DNA of 64,000 bases from Tritrichomonas musculus (GCA_039105265.1 JAPFFF010000011.1:2666001-2730000), one strand, 5' to 3'. Shown: positions 1-9,486, counted from the stretch's first letter. Made by a program: numbers and translations. The notes: generated from the sequence alone by a model not told the origin.

Positions 1-2139
1 AACGTTATCAACAACTCCCAATTCGCAAGCAACAAACAAAGCTGTTTTTCCGTCTTTATCGATGATATTCACATTAATTTTCGGGTGAAGTAACAAATCA
101 GTCAGAGGAACACGTGACCAGTTACTCGCTGCATAATGAAGAGCGGTTTGGTTGCCGTTATCAAGAGCATTGATGTCAATTCGAGGATCCCGAATTAAAA
201 AGACGCTGTAGTCGTTATCTTGGCTTCTCATGGCTTCGTGAAGAGGCGTCAAACCGTTTTTATCGTGAAGGTTTATATCAAGATCTTTTCTCTCTAAAAT
301 TAGTGGTATAAAATGGTATAATGGCTTGATTGAACAACATAAGTGAAGAACAGTTTTCAATTCTTCTCCAAATTTCAAATTAATATTGAATCTGGATTGT
401 TTAATGAAAAGTTCAAGGAGCTGATAAATTTGCGCTTGGATGATGTTATCAATGACGGTTTGTACAACTTCTGGGTTATTTATTTCGAAATTATCAGAAT
501 ATATTAATAGATTAGATATATCAGGAGAAGAGGTCTTCGTGAGTATAGACTCATTAACAATATCGGTAAATTTATCAATTGGTTTGTTCGAATTTAAGAA
601 TAGTTTGACATATTCAGCTTTATCTGAGTCTAATGCCTCAATTATTGGTGTTTTGCCATTTTGATCGACAAGGTTAATATTTGTCCTTTCATCTTCAAGT
701 AAAATTTTAGTGAAAATAATATTATCTGAGCAGATTGCTTCATGAAGAGGAGAACTATCGCCATAATCACACAAATTTACATCGATTTTTTCATTCGCCA
801 TGAAAAGCTTGAAAGTATCTAAATGATCATATCTAATAGATAAATGTAAAACAGTCGATCCATATTGATCTTGCGCGTTAATATCAAGCTCAGGGAAATT
901 ATCAATTAGAAAACGGCACATAAAGACATCTGACACAAAATGTCCATTTAATTTATTATGTGTTGCAATATGAATTGGCCTCGACTTAATTCTTTTAGAT
1001 TTACAATTGTTTATACATGAATGAAATTGATCTTTAAGCAAATTAGCCGAAGTCAATTCTCCATACGTAACAACAGAAAAAATTGTATTATTTAATTGAT
1101 TAGCATTATTCGACAACAAAAAATTTAATACATCTAAACTTCCAGAAAGAGCTGCCCATTCGATTAAATCAGGGCAATTGTAAAAAATATTAGAATATTC
1201 ATCTTTATTATTCTCAAAAAACAAAATCCCATCAAAAAAATTCGAAGTGGCACTTTTTTTTATTGCCAAAGTTACATCTTTAATTTTGTGAGAATCAAGG
1301 ATCCATTGAAGAATATCAATTTGATGGAAATAAGAAGCTTCACCGATTTCCTCTTCATTAAAGGGAAGTCCCTTTTGCTCAACGATACGAATAATTTCAC
1401 TATTTCCACCTTGAATGGCCAATTTAGGAAATTGACCTTGATTTTCAATAATGCCACCATTAATCATTATATATTTGAATATTTGGACAGATCCAAGACA
1501 TGCCGCTACTTCAAAAAGTGACATGTCCTTTTTAACAGAAAAAAGAATTGGATTTTGAATGGTTATCGTTGAATTTATATTGAATTCAGGTCTAGATGAT
1601 AATTCAGTGAATTTTTGAATGTCATCGCGATATATAATTGATAAAATATCATCTTTTTGAAAAGTTAATTCACTTTGAATTTTTGTATTTTCTGATTCAT
1701 TCAAATTGAGTAATTTCTCACAAAAAGTTTTGATGTATTTTTCATCAATTGATTCAAAATCAAATGAATTATCCAGTAATTGAAAAATAAAGCAAAAAAA
1801 ATCATAAATAAATTGCGAATGCGATTCGAAATTCGAATGACAACGTATAAAAAAGGATAATAAAACAGAATAAAAAATATTATCTTCAATTTGTGTAGAA
1901 AACCAGAGAAAAAGTTCAAATAATTTAACAATGGATTTCGGACGAAGTTGAAAAGCCCATAATATGTTTCGTAAAAATATTTCATGATATGATGAATCTG
2001 TGATAAATGGGCTTTCACTGAAATAAGAAAGAGATGACGCGTAATTTTCTTTGTTCAAGTTAAATATATATCGTTGTATTGTTGCTATTTCTTGGGCTTT
2101 GCTAATTTTTTTCGGATCATACCTTTTCTTTTCATCCAT
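1..2139 (-). CDS. Ankyrin-repeat protein (DUF3447-type trichomonad family), 3' end outside window
   Basis: The frame is open from the ATG at 2139 to the window edge (713 codons, no stop reached). The first 200 or so residues are helical and rich in Phe and Leu with no clear repeat. Residues about 240-400 carry degenerate ankyrin-like units of the DUF3447 kind (for example WAALSGSLDVLNFLL). From about residue 420 onward classical ankyrin repeats appear: QYGSTVLHLSI, GDSSPLHEAI, NGKTPIIEA, NGLTPLHEAM, GNQTALHYAAS, DGKTALFVAC. Such proteins are protein-binding scaffolds and form one of the largest trichomonad families. The partner is unknown. No signal peptide or membrane segment is seen, so it is probably cytosolic. 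Confidence 0.9.
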   Translation of the reverse strand, partial: MDEKKRYDPKKISKAQEIATIQRYIFNLNKENYASSLSYFSESPFITDSSYHEIFLRNILWAFQLRPKSIVKLFELFLWFSTQIEDNIFYSVLLSFFIRCHSNFESHSQFIYDFFCFIFQLLDNSFDFESIDEKYIKTFCEKLLNLNESENTKIQSELTFQKDDILSIIYRDDIQKFTELSSRPEFNINSTITIQNPILFSVKKDMSLFEVAACLGSVQIFKYIMINGGIIENQGQFPKLAIQGGNSEIIRIVEQKGLPFNEEEIGEASYFHQIDILQWILDSHKIKDVTLAIKKSATSNFFDGILFFENNKDEYSNIFYNCPDLIEWAALSGSLDVLNFLLSNNANQLNNTIFSVVTYGELTSANLLKDQFHSCINNCKSKRIKSRPIHIATHNKLNGHFVSDVFMCRFLIDNFPELDINAQDQYGSTVLHLSIRYDHLDTFKLFMANEKIDVNLCDYGDSSPLHEAICSDNIIFTKILLEDERTNINLVDQNGKTPIIEALDSDKAEYVKLFLNSNKPIDKFTDIVNESILTKTSSPDISNLLIYSDNFEINNPEVVQTVIDNIIQAQIYQLLELFIKQSRFNINLKFGEELKTVLHLCCSIKPLYHFIPLILERKDLDINLHDKNGLTPLHEAMRSQDNDYSVFLIRDPRIDINALDNGNQTALHYAASNWSRVPLTDLLLHPKINVNIIDKDGKTALFVACELGVVDNV

Positions 2140-2445
2140 GTGATTATTATTATTTGGCCATATTGATTTGACCTTAAATCCAATTTGAAAATATAAAGTA
2201 TTTAAATTTTTAAAAAATTCAGTTTATTCAAATTAAAAAATAAGCAATATCTTAAAATTTTAATATTATTAAATATATTTTTAGCTCAAATAATATTTTA
2301 TTTAATTATTAAAAAAATATTTTGTTTTTAAAATTGATTTTTTAATAAATTCTTTTAGATATTTATGTTATGAAAATTTTATTATTTTCTTAAGTATTGA
2401 AAAATTTTAATGAAACCGTTTTGATAAAAATTTAAAAAAAATAGA
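2140..2445. other. Divergent intergenic region
   Basis: About 300 bases of nearly pure A/T between the divergent ankyrin and 120-residue genes. Apart from the 16-base motif near its left edge, I see no gene, RNA or repeat in it. Confidence 0.6.
2164..2179 (-). promoter_or_regulatory. Candidate host core promoter motif
   Basis: Read on the minus strand this is ATTTAAGGTCAAATCA, 24 bases upstream of the ankyrin gene start. A near copy (ATTTAAGGTGAAGTCA, 14 of 16 identical) lies 16 bases upstream of the other minus-strand host gene. The final TCA is reminiscent of trichomonad initiator elements, which begin at a TCA close to the start codon. The role is inferred. Confidence 0.4.
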
Positions 2446-2808
2446 ATGAGTATTACTAATTCTTCACAAATTCAACAGCAAAAAAATCTAAGTCTTTCTG
2501 ACCTCGAATCATCAGAAAGCAATCAGAAATCTCAAACAATGTCAATTTATGAATTTCGTTCAAATCAGCTTGAATTTGCAGCGAATGTTGCATCTACAAA
2601 TAGAGATATAGAAGCTGCAAGAGATGATTTGCAAGTTTTAATGACAAAAGCGCATGCATACTGTAAAAACACTGGCGTTGCCTCTGGTAGTCCTTTGCTT
2701 GCTTCAACTCCTCCAAGACGCAGAACAAATAATAATAAATTCACCCCTAGCTCACGAAAGCAATCAAAGAGTCGAACTTTTAGTTCTTCAACAAAAGGTT
2801 TTATTTGA
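2446..2808 (+). CDS. Small hypothetical host protein with basic Ser-rich tail
   Basis: A 120-residue product that I do not recognise. The first 40 residues are Ser/Gln-rich and probably disordered. Residues about 40-80 look helical (EFRSNQLEFAANVAS, then DIEAARDDLQVLMTKA). The last 40 residues are basic and Ser/Thr-rich (TPPRRRTNN, SSRKQSKSR), like a nucleic-acid-binding or phosphorylated tail. It is divergent from the ankyrin gene and convergent with the surface-protein gene. No membrane segment or cysteine pattern. It is accepted as a gene for its ATG, its length in AT-rich DNA and its non-random composition. Confidence 0.55.
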   Translation: MSITNSSQIQQQKNLSLSDLESSESNQKSQTMSIYEFRSNQLEFAANVASTNRDIEAARDDLQVLMTKAHAYCKNTGVASGSPLLASTPPRRRTNNNKFTPSSRKQSKSRTFSSSTKGFI

Positions 2809-2963
2809 TGTATTTTTTTGTAAAAGGTCTTGCCATGTAATATTTTTTATAAAATTTTATTATAAATTATTATATTTAAGTTCCCCAGTCAAGAGGTTGT
2901 TTTAAAAAGTATTTGATATTTTTTCCAAATAAAAAGTTAAGATATGTTATATTTTTTTTTTAC

Positions 2964-5468
2964 TTATGTATTAACCATTTGGAATTGGGCACCTGGGAGA
3001 ATAGGTGCTTGTTGAACTGAATTAAGATCATTTATTGATGTTGGACCGGATGAAGATTGGCCATGAAGACGGGATTTGAGTTCTTCGTTTTCTGGTGATC
3101 GTTCTTCATTATTAAGAAGTGATTGATTTTCTGATTCAGTTCTTTGCTTAATAGAATTTGTGCTTTTTGTTGGGAAAATGCAAGCACCAATCAATAAACC
3201 AACAGTAATACAGAAAAGTGCAAGGAAGGCGCTAATAACAGTGATTGTCATTAAATCAAATGAAATAAATGTGCTTGAAGATTTCTTCTTCTTTGGAGTA
3301 ACAGAGTTATCATGGAGTTTACGTATTGGCTCCAATTCTTTCTTTGGGTAACTAACTTGCCTTTCTTCATTTACAGGTTCGTTATGATTTTCTGGTGGAT
3401 TTTGCTGATTATCTGGTTGCTGATTTTCTGGTGGTTTCTGCTGGTTGTCAGCTGGTTTCTGCTGATTATCTGGTTGCTGATTTTCTGGTGGTTTCTGCTG
3501 GTTGTCAGCTGGTTTTTGTTGATTGTCTGGTTGCTGATTTTCTGGTGGTTTCTGCTGATTACCTGGCTGTTGATTTTCTGGTGGCTTCTGTTGGTTATCT
3601 GGTTGCTTTTGCTGGTTGTTTGGTGTTGTTTGCTGGTTGTTTGGTATTGTTTGCTGATTGTTTGTGGTTGTTTGTGAAGCAGATGTTGAATTTTGTTGGC
3701 TGCCTGGAGTTGTTTGTGAGTTTGAAGATGTTCCTTGTTGGTCTCCAGAAACAAAACTATCTTTATAAATGATGGAATCTTTGTCTATTATTCCTTCATC
3801 TGTTGGAATAGTCCATTTCGTGATTTCAGTATGAATAGTATCGAATCTATAGCTGCCATATGTATGCCCAGCTTCAATTAACACAGTACCTTGAATGGTG
3901 GAAAATCTGTATCTTGTTTCAGGGAAGAGGCCATAATGTGAATCTGAGTCAGAAGATCTTGAAGAGTCTGAATTTTTGGATCTTTCAGTATTAGAGTCTG
4001 AGTCTGAACGATATGAGCTTCTTGATCTTTCATTGTTAGAATCAGAATCTGAGCGGTATGGTCTTCTTGATCTTTCACTATTGGAATCTGAGTCTGAACG
4101 ATATGAGCTTCTTGATCTTTCGTTGTTAGAATCAGAATCTGAACGATATGGTCTTCTTGATCTTTCACTATTGGAATCTGAGTCTGAACGATATGAACTT
4201 CTTGATCTTTCATTGTTAGAATCAGAATCTGATCCTGAGCGGTATGAACTTCTTGATCTTTCGTTGTTAGAGTCGGGATCTGTTCTTGAGCGGTATGAAC
4301 TTCTTGATCTTTCGTTGTTAGAATCTGAGTCTGAACGATATGAACTTCTTGATCTTTCGTTGTTAGAATCTGAGTCTGAACGATATGAACTTCTTGATCT
4401 TTCGTTGTTAGAATCAGAATCTGATCCTGAGCGGTATGAACTTCTTGATCTTTCGTTGTTAGAGTCGGGATCTGTTCTTGAGCGGTATGAGCTTCTTGAT
4501 CTTTCGTTGTTAGAATCTGAGTCTGAACGATATGAGCTTCTTGATCTTTCGTTGTTAGAATCTGAGTCTGAACGATATGAGCTTCTTGATCTTTCGTTGT
4601 TAGAGTCGGAATCTGTTCTTGAGCGGTATGAGCTTCTTGATCTTTCGTTGTTAGAGTCGGAATCTGATCCTGAGCGGTATGGTCTTCTTGATCTTTCGTT
4701 GTTAGAATCTGAGTCTGAACGATATGTACCTGTCCTTTCTGTGGTTGAATTTGAGCTTGAGGAAATTGTGCTTGAATTTGAAGTAGGAACCTCTAACAAT
4801 GATGCTGAAGAAGATGTTGATCCTTTTCTAAATAAAACTCTCATACCTCTCTGTTGAATTTTGACCATTGTTCTGTAGTAGAGATGTGCAAATACATTGT
4901 ATGATGTTTGTTGAGTGCCTCTTTCTTTGATATCGGTTGTTTTAGAATCTGTTGTTAATTGAATAACATCCTGGCTATTAATATAATTTAAATCAGTTTG
5001 AACACTAGTTTGTTTTCCAGTAATATGCCAGTAATTGATTCCACGTCCAACTCTTTCATGAACAGTAGAATGTTCTGATGTCGGTGGATGTCCAATAATA
5101 AAAGAATCATCAGCCACTGTTGAGAAGTATACATCATGTGATAATGTTTTAGGATGCAAATAAGCGAATTGCGTTGATACAGACTGAGATTGTGAAGTAG
5201 TTGCTTTAATATAACCTCCGTTTTTTCCAAAAAATATACCGAAGTCTCTATTGCCAAGTCTTCCCAATGATGTGTTCATATTATCGAAAACTTCAGCTGA
5301 AATTTGGTTCAAATTTGAAAAGAGAACGATATCTTGTTCTCCACATTTAATAATGAGGGATGAATCTTGATCAATGGTAGCACTATTCATGCCAGAAGTA
5401 AGTTCTGATTGGCTCATTACAACATTCTTGCAATATATCTCAAAGAGAAAAGTGAAGAAGAATAGCAT
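2964..5468 (-). CDS. Putative type I surface protein with SR-like and Q/P repeats
   Basis: An 834-residue product. It begins with a hydrophobic stretch (MLFFFTFLFEIYC) that can serve as a signal peptide. Residues about 15-215 look globular. Residues about 250-500 are about 17 tandem copies of a 13-17-residue Ser/Arg/Asp/Asn unit. A Gln/Pro/Asn-rich stalk follows (about 600-700; NQQKPPENQQ). One membrane span lies near 735-765 (MTITVISAFLALFCITVGLL). The cytoplasmic tail of about 65 residues contains ENQSLL, an acidic dileucine-type sorting motif. The layout suggests a cell-surface stalk protein with endocytic recycling, as in trichomonad adhesin-like families. The function is inferred and no catalytic domain is seen. 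Confidence 0.8.
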   Translation of the reverse strand: MLFFFTFLFEIYCKNVVMSQSELTSGMNSATIDQDSSLIIKCGEQDIVLFSNLNQISAEVFDNMNTSLGRLGNRDFGIFFGKNGGYIKATTSQSQSVSTQFAYLHPKTLSHDVYFSTVADDSFIIGHPPTSEHSTVHERVGRGINYWHITGKQTSVQTDLNYINSQDVIQLTTDSKTTDIKERGTQQTSYNVFAHLYYRTMVKIQQRGMRVLFRKGSTSSSASLLEVPTSNSSTISSSSNSTTERTGTYRSDSDSNNERSRRPYRSGSDSDSNNERSRSSYRSRTDSDSNNERSRSSYRSDSDSNNERSRSSYRSDSDSNNERSRSSYRSRTDPDSNNERSRSSYRSGSDSDSNNERSRSSYRSDSDSNNERSRSSYRSDSDSNNERSRSSYRSRTDPDSNNERSRSSYRSGSDSDSNNERSRSSYRSDSDSNSERSRRPYRSDSDSNNERSRSSYRSDSDSNSERSRRPYRSDSDSNNERSRSSYRSDSDSNTERSKNSDSSRSSDSDSHYGLFPETRYRFSTIQGTVLIEAGHTYGSYRFDTIHTEITKWTIPTDEGIIDKDSIIYKDSFVSGDQQGTSSNSQTTPGSQQNSTSASQTTTNNQQTIPNNQQTTPNNQQKQPDNQQKPPENQQPGNQQKPPENQQPDNQQKPADNQQKPPENQQPDNQQKPADNQQKPPENQQPDNQQNPPENHNEPVNEERQVSYPKKELEPIRKLHDNSVTPKKKKSSSTFISFDLMTITVISAFLALFCITVGLLIGACIFPTKSTNSIKQRTESENQSLLNNEERSPENEELKSRLHGQSSSGPTSINDLNSVQQAPILPGAQFQMVNT
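3395..3665 (-). repeat. Gln/Pro-rich coding minisatellite
   Basis: In-frame repeats encoding variants of NQQKPPENQQP and NNQQTTPNNQQ within the stalk of the surface-protein gene. The strong DNA-level repetition also creates long spurious reading frames on both strands. Confidence 0.85.
3985..4725 (-). repeat. Ser/Arg/Asp/Asn coding minisatellite
   Basis: Tandem units of 39-51 bases, all multiples of three, encoding RSRSSYRSDSDSNNE and variants. Higher-order copies are visible: the block holding the TDPDSNNE variant occurs twice in the same context. This suggests recent unequal exchange and length variation among strains. Confidence 0.9.
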
Positions 5469-5484
5469 TTTTTAAAGAGAAATC

Positions 5485-5500
5485 TGACTTCACCTTAAAT
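5485..5500 (-). promoter_or_regulatory. Candidate host core promoter motif
   Basis: ATTTAAGGTGAAGTCA on the minus strand, 16 bases upstream of the surface-protein ATG. It is shared with the upstream region of the ankyrin gene at 2164-2179. Confidence 0.4.
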
Positions 5501-6283
5501 TGGCCTTAAAATCAATTACTAAAAAAATTCAATAATTCAATAATTCAAGTTAATCTTTTCACACCAACAAATTCGTTGTTTTACTAATCAAAACAAATAG
5601 AAAAATCAAATTTATTTTTAAAAAGTAACCGAAAATGCTCAAGAAAAATTGAATGCGTTTTGCTTAATCAAATCAAAAAGTTATAATAATACATATAAGT
5701 TCTTGTATGGAATTCGCTGATATGATTTATTCTAAAATAGAAATATTCGTATTTAAAAGCATTATCATCCCTGCTTATTAATATAAATATGTATAAAATG
5801 TTTTCTTCTCAATATAACGTCCACAATTTTTCATTATATTATATTTCTCAAAGTTTAGTAATATATCATACTTTATTAACATTCTTTCTCCATTTCAATA
5901 GAATAAGGTGGCATCTTTGCCATTTTATCGAGTGAAAAAGGAATTTGCACATTTTTTAAAAAATCTCTTTGTTTGCTGTCATCTTGGCATATTTAGCAAA
6001 ATCTTCTTCACACAATGAAATTCAGCTATATATATACTTGCATTTTGTTTAAGCATTGGAGTATATATAAATGGCGTGATTTTTTTAAATTATATACCAA
6101 TTTATCTTGTTCATAAGGTAAAAAAAAAATGTTTTGATACTTTGAGATTTTGAGAGAAAATATAAAAAATTTTAAAAATGAGAAGAAATATTTTTATGTT
6201 AAAAAAAATTGAGGGAAAAAACAGTGATCTGCCTTTTTATTTTAAGTTTAAATTTTTTTAGTAAAGAATGAGGAGATGGCACC
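5501..6283. other. AT-rich intergenic region
   Basis: About 780 bases between the surface-protein gene and the decayed fucosidase. It is AT-rich with homopolymer runs and no open frame of interest. I see no RNA gene or repeat array here. Confidence 0.6.
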
Positions 6284-6730
6284 GAAGATCCCAATTTATT
6301 TCGACCGACCAACATAAATACCGACCAGTGGATTGAAGTGCTTCAAAAAACCGGTTTCAAACTAATAATTAATGTTGGAAAACATCATGATAAATTTTGC
6401 AACTTGAAAACCAAATACAGCGCCCATCAAGTGAGTTTCTTCAAAGATTTCGATTCTATCTCAGCTCTCCTTCATCAATCCGTGGATGTATTTGACAAAT
6501 TATCTAAATCGTGCACCAAATATAAGTATTGTAATGTGCTTCTACTCTCAACGTGTGATATCAACTTGCCCTACTATGATGATGATTTTCTTTACAACGA
6601 GTATTACATGAACCAGCTTGATAAGATTCTTAATAAGCGAGAAATACGGAAATAACGAGATAATTTCAAGCCTGAAAAACGTCATCGATGAATCAGATGA
6701 AACTTTTTGGACAAACAATAGGTTTCCATT
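6284..6730 (+). pseudogene. Decayed alpha-L-fucosidase (GH29) fragment
   Basis: The frame encodes a run typical of the GH29 catalytic barrel: FRPTNINTDQWIEVLQKTG, then GKHHDKFC (family form KHHDGFC), a lysine-rich DKLSKSCTKYK segment, and PYYDDDFLYNEYYMNQL, which matches the family's YNEYYxNQL helix. The upstream barrel strands and the downstream nucleophile region (WFDG) are not found, and there is no start codon for the piece. The frame stops near 6655, and the following sequence keeps only weak similarity in another frame. It is therefore a broken host gene. GH29 enzymes remove fucose from glycans, a plausible substrate for a mucosal parasite. Confidence 0.7.
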
Positions 6731-7368
6731 ACAATAAACTTCGGTGAATATCAATCATTTGAATCGCCAAGTTCAAGATAGAGCGAATGGCCTTTTTTTT
6801 TTACAAATCTCAAACAAATTGATAACTGTTACAGCTGGCTAGGTTCGGATCACCATTTGTCGAGTCGCAGGCAGTTCCACTCATTCAATCAGTCATCGTT
6901 TCTAAGACCTTCAGATCATTTTTTTTTTTTTTTTTTCTGATATTGTTGCAGATTGATTCGGAGAAATAGGACAGCCGAAGAAAGATGAGATTTGATCAAA
7001 AAAAGTCGTTGGTGCTTCAGTATCAACAAGTTTCACTGAAACACGATTTTACATGGCAGGAAACATGAAGAGCGATGAGGCATGCTTTGAATACACATGA
7101 AAGCACTTCTTTCTAATGGCGTTCATAAGGTGAAGCTCGTTCTGCGAATATGAATCAAATCGCTCTTCATTCCTTACTCTTCATCGGCAAAGAAGCTCAG
7201 GGAATGCTCGAAGTAGCAAGCTCTGAATGCGCATTCAGAGCAAAAAAGGCTTCTGTTGCATTCAAAACAGAATCAGGAAGAGCAGCACCAAAATGTCTGA
7301 ATTTCATTGTATGAAGAATCGATTTTAGAGTCTAAAATATTCGAAATTCAAATTGAACAATTTAATTT
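6731..7368. other. Degenerate region, no gene called
   Basis: Short open stretches occur on the plus strand (about 7013-7070 and 7150-7314) but I recognise neither. A T-run lies near 6920. Base composition is less AT-rich than the flanks, so this may be the remains of one or more host genes. Confidence 0.4.
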
Positions 7369-8003
7369 ATGGATAGAGACACAGTTGTAGAAAAGAATCC
7401 AAATCTTTTCAAGTTTTTAGTAATCTTTATTCTGAAGAAGAATTCAAAGAAATTGAAAATAATCTACATGTAGTTTGCAGTAAAGGTGATCTTGAGTTAT
7501 TTAAAATTTATCTTAGTGAAACAATTGAAAATGATTCTAAATCACTTAGATTCAAAATCAACAAAACAAATCACACAGCGTCATTATTTAAAATTAACTA
7601 TGATAATAATGAAGAAGTTATCATTCCACGAACAATTAAATATGAATCACTAGCATTAATGGAACAGATAAAAATATCAAAACACTTAAATTTGATAAAA
7701 ATTTAGCTGTCAAAACAATTTTCAGAAATTTATTTACATATTGAGATATCAAAGAAATTTATTTTCCGCCAAGTTTGAAAGAATTGAAAGAAAGTTGGTG
7801 TTTTTAATACAAATAAATTGACGACAATTATAATTTCACCATATAATGGTCAATTAAAATTTTTCGATGGTCAATATTTAATAAGTAAAAGTGAATCAAA
7901 CAATGATGAGTTTGGCAATCTTTTATTTGGAAGTCGAGATATCAAAGAAATTTCTATTCCATCAATTATCAAAAAAAATATCATCATATGCATATACCTA
8001 TGA
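7369..8003 (+). pseudogene. Decayed BspA-like leucine-rich-repeat protein
   Basis: An ATG at 7369 opens a frame that is kept only in pieces. Recognisable parts are an N-terminal helical region (FSSLYSEEEFKEIENNL), then LRR_5/BspA-type units such as DIKEIYFPPSLKELKES and DIKEISIPSIIKKI with intervening strands. Frame changes near 7415 and 7655 and in-frame stops near 7740 and 7805 make it non-functional. BspA-like proteins are a very large trichomonad surface family implicated in adhesion. It is a host-family gene, not part of the elements to the right. Confidence 0.7.
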
Positions 8004-8379
8004 TCATCAAATTTAAGTTATTTATAAAAAAACAAATAAATAAACTGGTAAAGTAAGATTCAAAGGGCTTTGGACAAACTTTTTCAATACGTAAAGGTCA
8101 AAATTACTCATTTTAAAGGTCAATACAAGATTTTCAGAGAAACATTGAAAAAAATTGAATGTTGTCCCAAGCATTTTGAATCCAACTTTAGTAATTTTTG
8201 TTAACTATTCAATTTTCAATATCTCATTGAAAATTGATTTTTATTTGAATTAATTATTTTCATAATTGAATATCTTCTGAAAAATTTAGATGTATGCAAA
8301 AATGACTACCAGTTTAGAAATAATGGCTAATATTTATTTTTTCTTTTATTTATTGAAAAAAGCATGAGTAGCTACTCAT

Positions 8380-8443
<64 letters not shown>

Positions 8444-8603
8444 GGAAATCGTAATTGCCCGCACAAAAAGGTCAATTTTGGCCTTAAAACCGTTGTCAAA
8501 TGAAAATGGAAGAATGACTTTTGGAATTATTTGGCTAATTATTCTCTGAAAATAATAATAAAATTACTAATTTACGAAATCTTCCTCAGATATTTGCGAA
8601 GTC
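8004..8603. other. AT-rich spacer left of the first element
   Basis: No convincing gene. It contains the palindrome plus T-run listed separately, and ends directly at the first element tip. The words AAAGGTCAA and TTGGCCTTAAA occur here and near the host genes. Confidence 0.55.
8363..8442. repeat. Perfect 18-base palindrome followed by 62 T
   Basis: CATGAGTAGCTACTCATG is a perfect palindrome. It is followed at once by an uninterrupted run of 62 T (8381-8442). Hairpin plus T-run would terminate many polymerases. The run could also be the reverse-strand poly(A) of a retroposed transcript, or be inflated by sequencing. The palindrome's centre (AGTAG/CTACT) resembles two element tips head to head. 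Confidence 0.7.
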
Positions 8604-8664
8604 AGTAGTATATACGAGTCGGTTTCCGCTGGGGCTGGCACCCCACGCGTCAACACGAACTCGT
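8604..8664 (+). repeat. Left-end tip of element A
   Basis: Begins AGTAGTATATACGAGTCGG. The arms ACGAGT and ACTCGT pair, and inside them GGGG and CCCC pair, so the tip can fold back on itself. It is identical to the tip at 25201 and related to those at 33256 and 45521. The matching inverted copy is not in the window. Confidence 0.85.
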
Positions 8665-8740
8665 CATAAAAGAAAAGAAAAAGAAAAGAAAAAAGAAAAA
8701 AAGAAAAGAAAAGAAAAAAATATTCTTGTTCTCACTACTG

Positions 8741-8890
8741 CTCCCCATCAATGAAACGGCACAGGGTCCCCACCCCTAATTCCCACCCACCCACCTCAAC
8801 GCCTACCATCAATGAAACGGCACAGGTACCCCACCCCACAACCGCCCATCTATGAAACGGCACAGGTACCTGCCCCGAGAATCTCGTACC
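8741..8890 (+). repeat. Subterminal repeats of element A
   Basis: Three units containing CATCAATGAAACGGCACAGG or the variant with CATCTATG, at about 8746, 8806 and 8846, separated by C-rich spacers. They are followed by CGAGAATCTCG, itself a palindrome. B has two units, and D has a single GAAACGGCACAGG unit in the same place. They are preceded by a purine-only stretch at about 8669-8718. Confidence 0.8.
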
Positions 8891-8909
8891 TATTTCTTTC
8901 TATATGTAA

Positions 8910-9245
8910 ATGTCATTTGTGCCACTCAAAGGCTTTACTAACGACTATGAGATACTGAATAGGTACCCCTTTACTATAAGACGTAAGAGTAATCATTTTA
9001 TATGCAAAGATGCAAAACATATAAAGGGGTATATACGTGTATGTCTAAATGGCGACTACTACTTGAAACATGTACTTATAGCAAGACAGTTCATACCTAA
9101 TGATGACCCACAACATAAAATAGAGGTAGACCATATCAATAGGAATAGGGCTGACTACCATCTAAGCAACTTAAGATGGGTAACCCCAACTGATAGTAAC
9201 TATAACAGGGATATGCCCAAAATTATAAATGCGAGGGCAGATTAG
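8910..9245 (+). CDS. HNH homing-type endonuclease
   Basis: A 111-residue product. The N-terminus (GFTNDYEILNRYPFTIRRK) resembles the NUMOD4-type domain that precedes many HNH nucleases. The HNH core is EVDHINRNRADYHLSNLRW followed by VTPTDSNYNR. Such enzymes cut DNA at specific sites and spread themselves or neighbouring DNA. This is the first gene inside the left end. Its last 23 bases overlap the convergent 87-residue gene. An almost identical copy is in B, and a longer relative sits in D between the capsid and integrase genes. Confidence 0.85.
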   Translation: MSFVPLKGFTNDYEILNRYPFTIRRKSNHFICKDAKHIKGYIRVCLNGDYYLKHVLIARQFIPNDDPQHKIEVDHINRNRADYHLSNLRWVTPTDSNYNRDMPKIINARAD

Positions 9246-9486
9246 ATATTTGGTACTCTAAGAACTCAAAGGCAAAATGTTCTATTTGGTCTATAAATTC
9301 CAAATCACCATCTTTCATAATTACATTAAGAATTTCAGGTTCGAAATACTCAGCAGCTAACTCTTTTATCTTATTAATTAAAATACCACATACACCCTCA
9401 TTAGTCTCACATCTATAATCATAGAGGTAAGACACTATTTTATAGAGGATATTCATACGCTCTTTTATGGTCATGTAATAAGCCAT
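9223..9486 (-). CDS. Small hypothetical element protein (87 aa)
   Basis: Not recognised. The product is predicted to be mostly helical and acidic (KELAAEYFEPE, GDLEFIDQIEHFAFEFLEY). It is kept in B with only a few substitutions, which supports a real gene. It converges on the HNH gene with a short overlap, and its start faces the coiled-coil gene at 9554. No membrane span or catalytic motif is seen. Confidence 0.65.
   Translation of the reverse strand: MAYYMTIKERMNILYKIVSYLYDYRCETNEGVCGILINKIKELAAEYFEPEILNVIMKDGDLEFIDQIEHFAFEFLEYQISNLPSHL

Noticed and set aside
3312-3772. Plus-strand frames rich in Trp, Phe and Leu resembling membrane spans
   Set aside because: Antisense shadows of the Gln/Pro repeat array.
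3976-4857. Plus-strand frame with Leu/Ser/Glu repeats
   Set aside because: Antisense shadow of the Ser/Arg repeat array of the surface-protein gene.
7150-7314. 55-codon plus-strand frame
   Set aside because: Not recognised, in a degenerate region, with no leader context. Kept as unassigned.
8381-8442. Coding frame with a poly-Phe stretch
   Set aside because: It is only the T-run with flanking chance codons.
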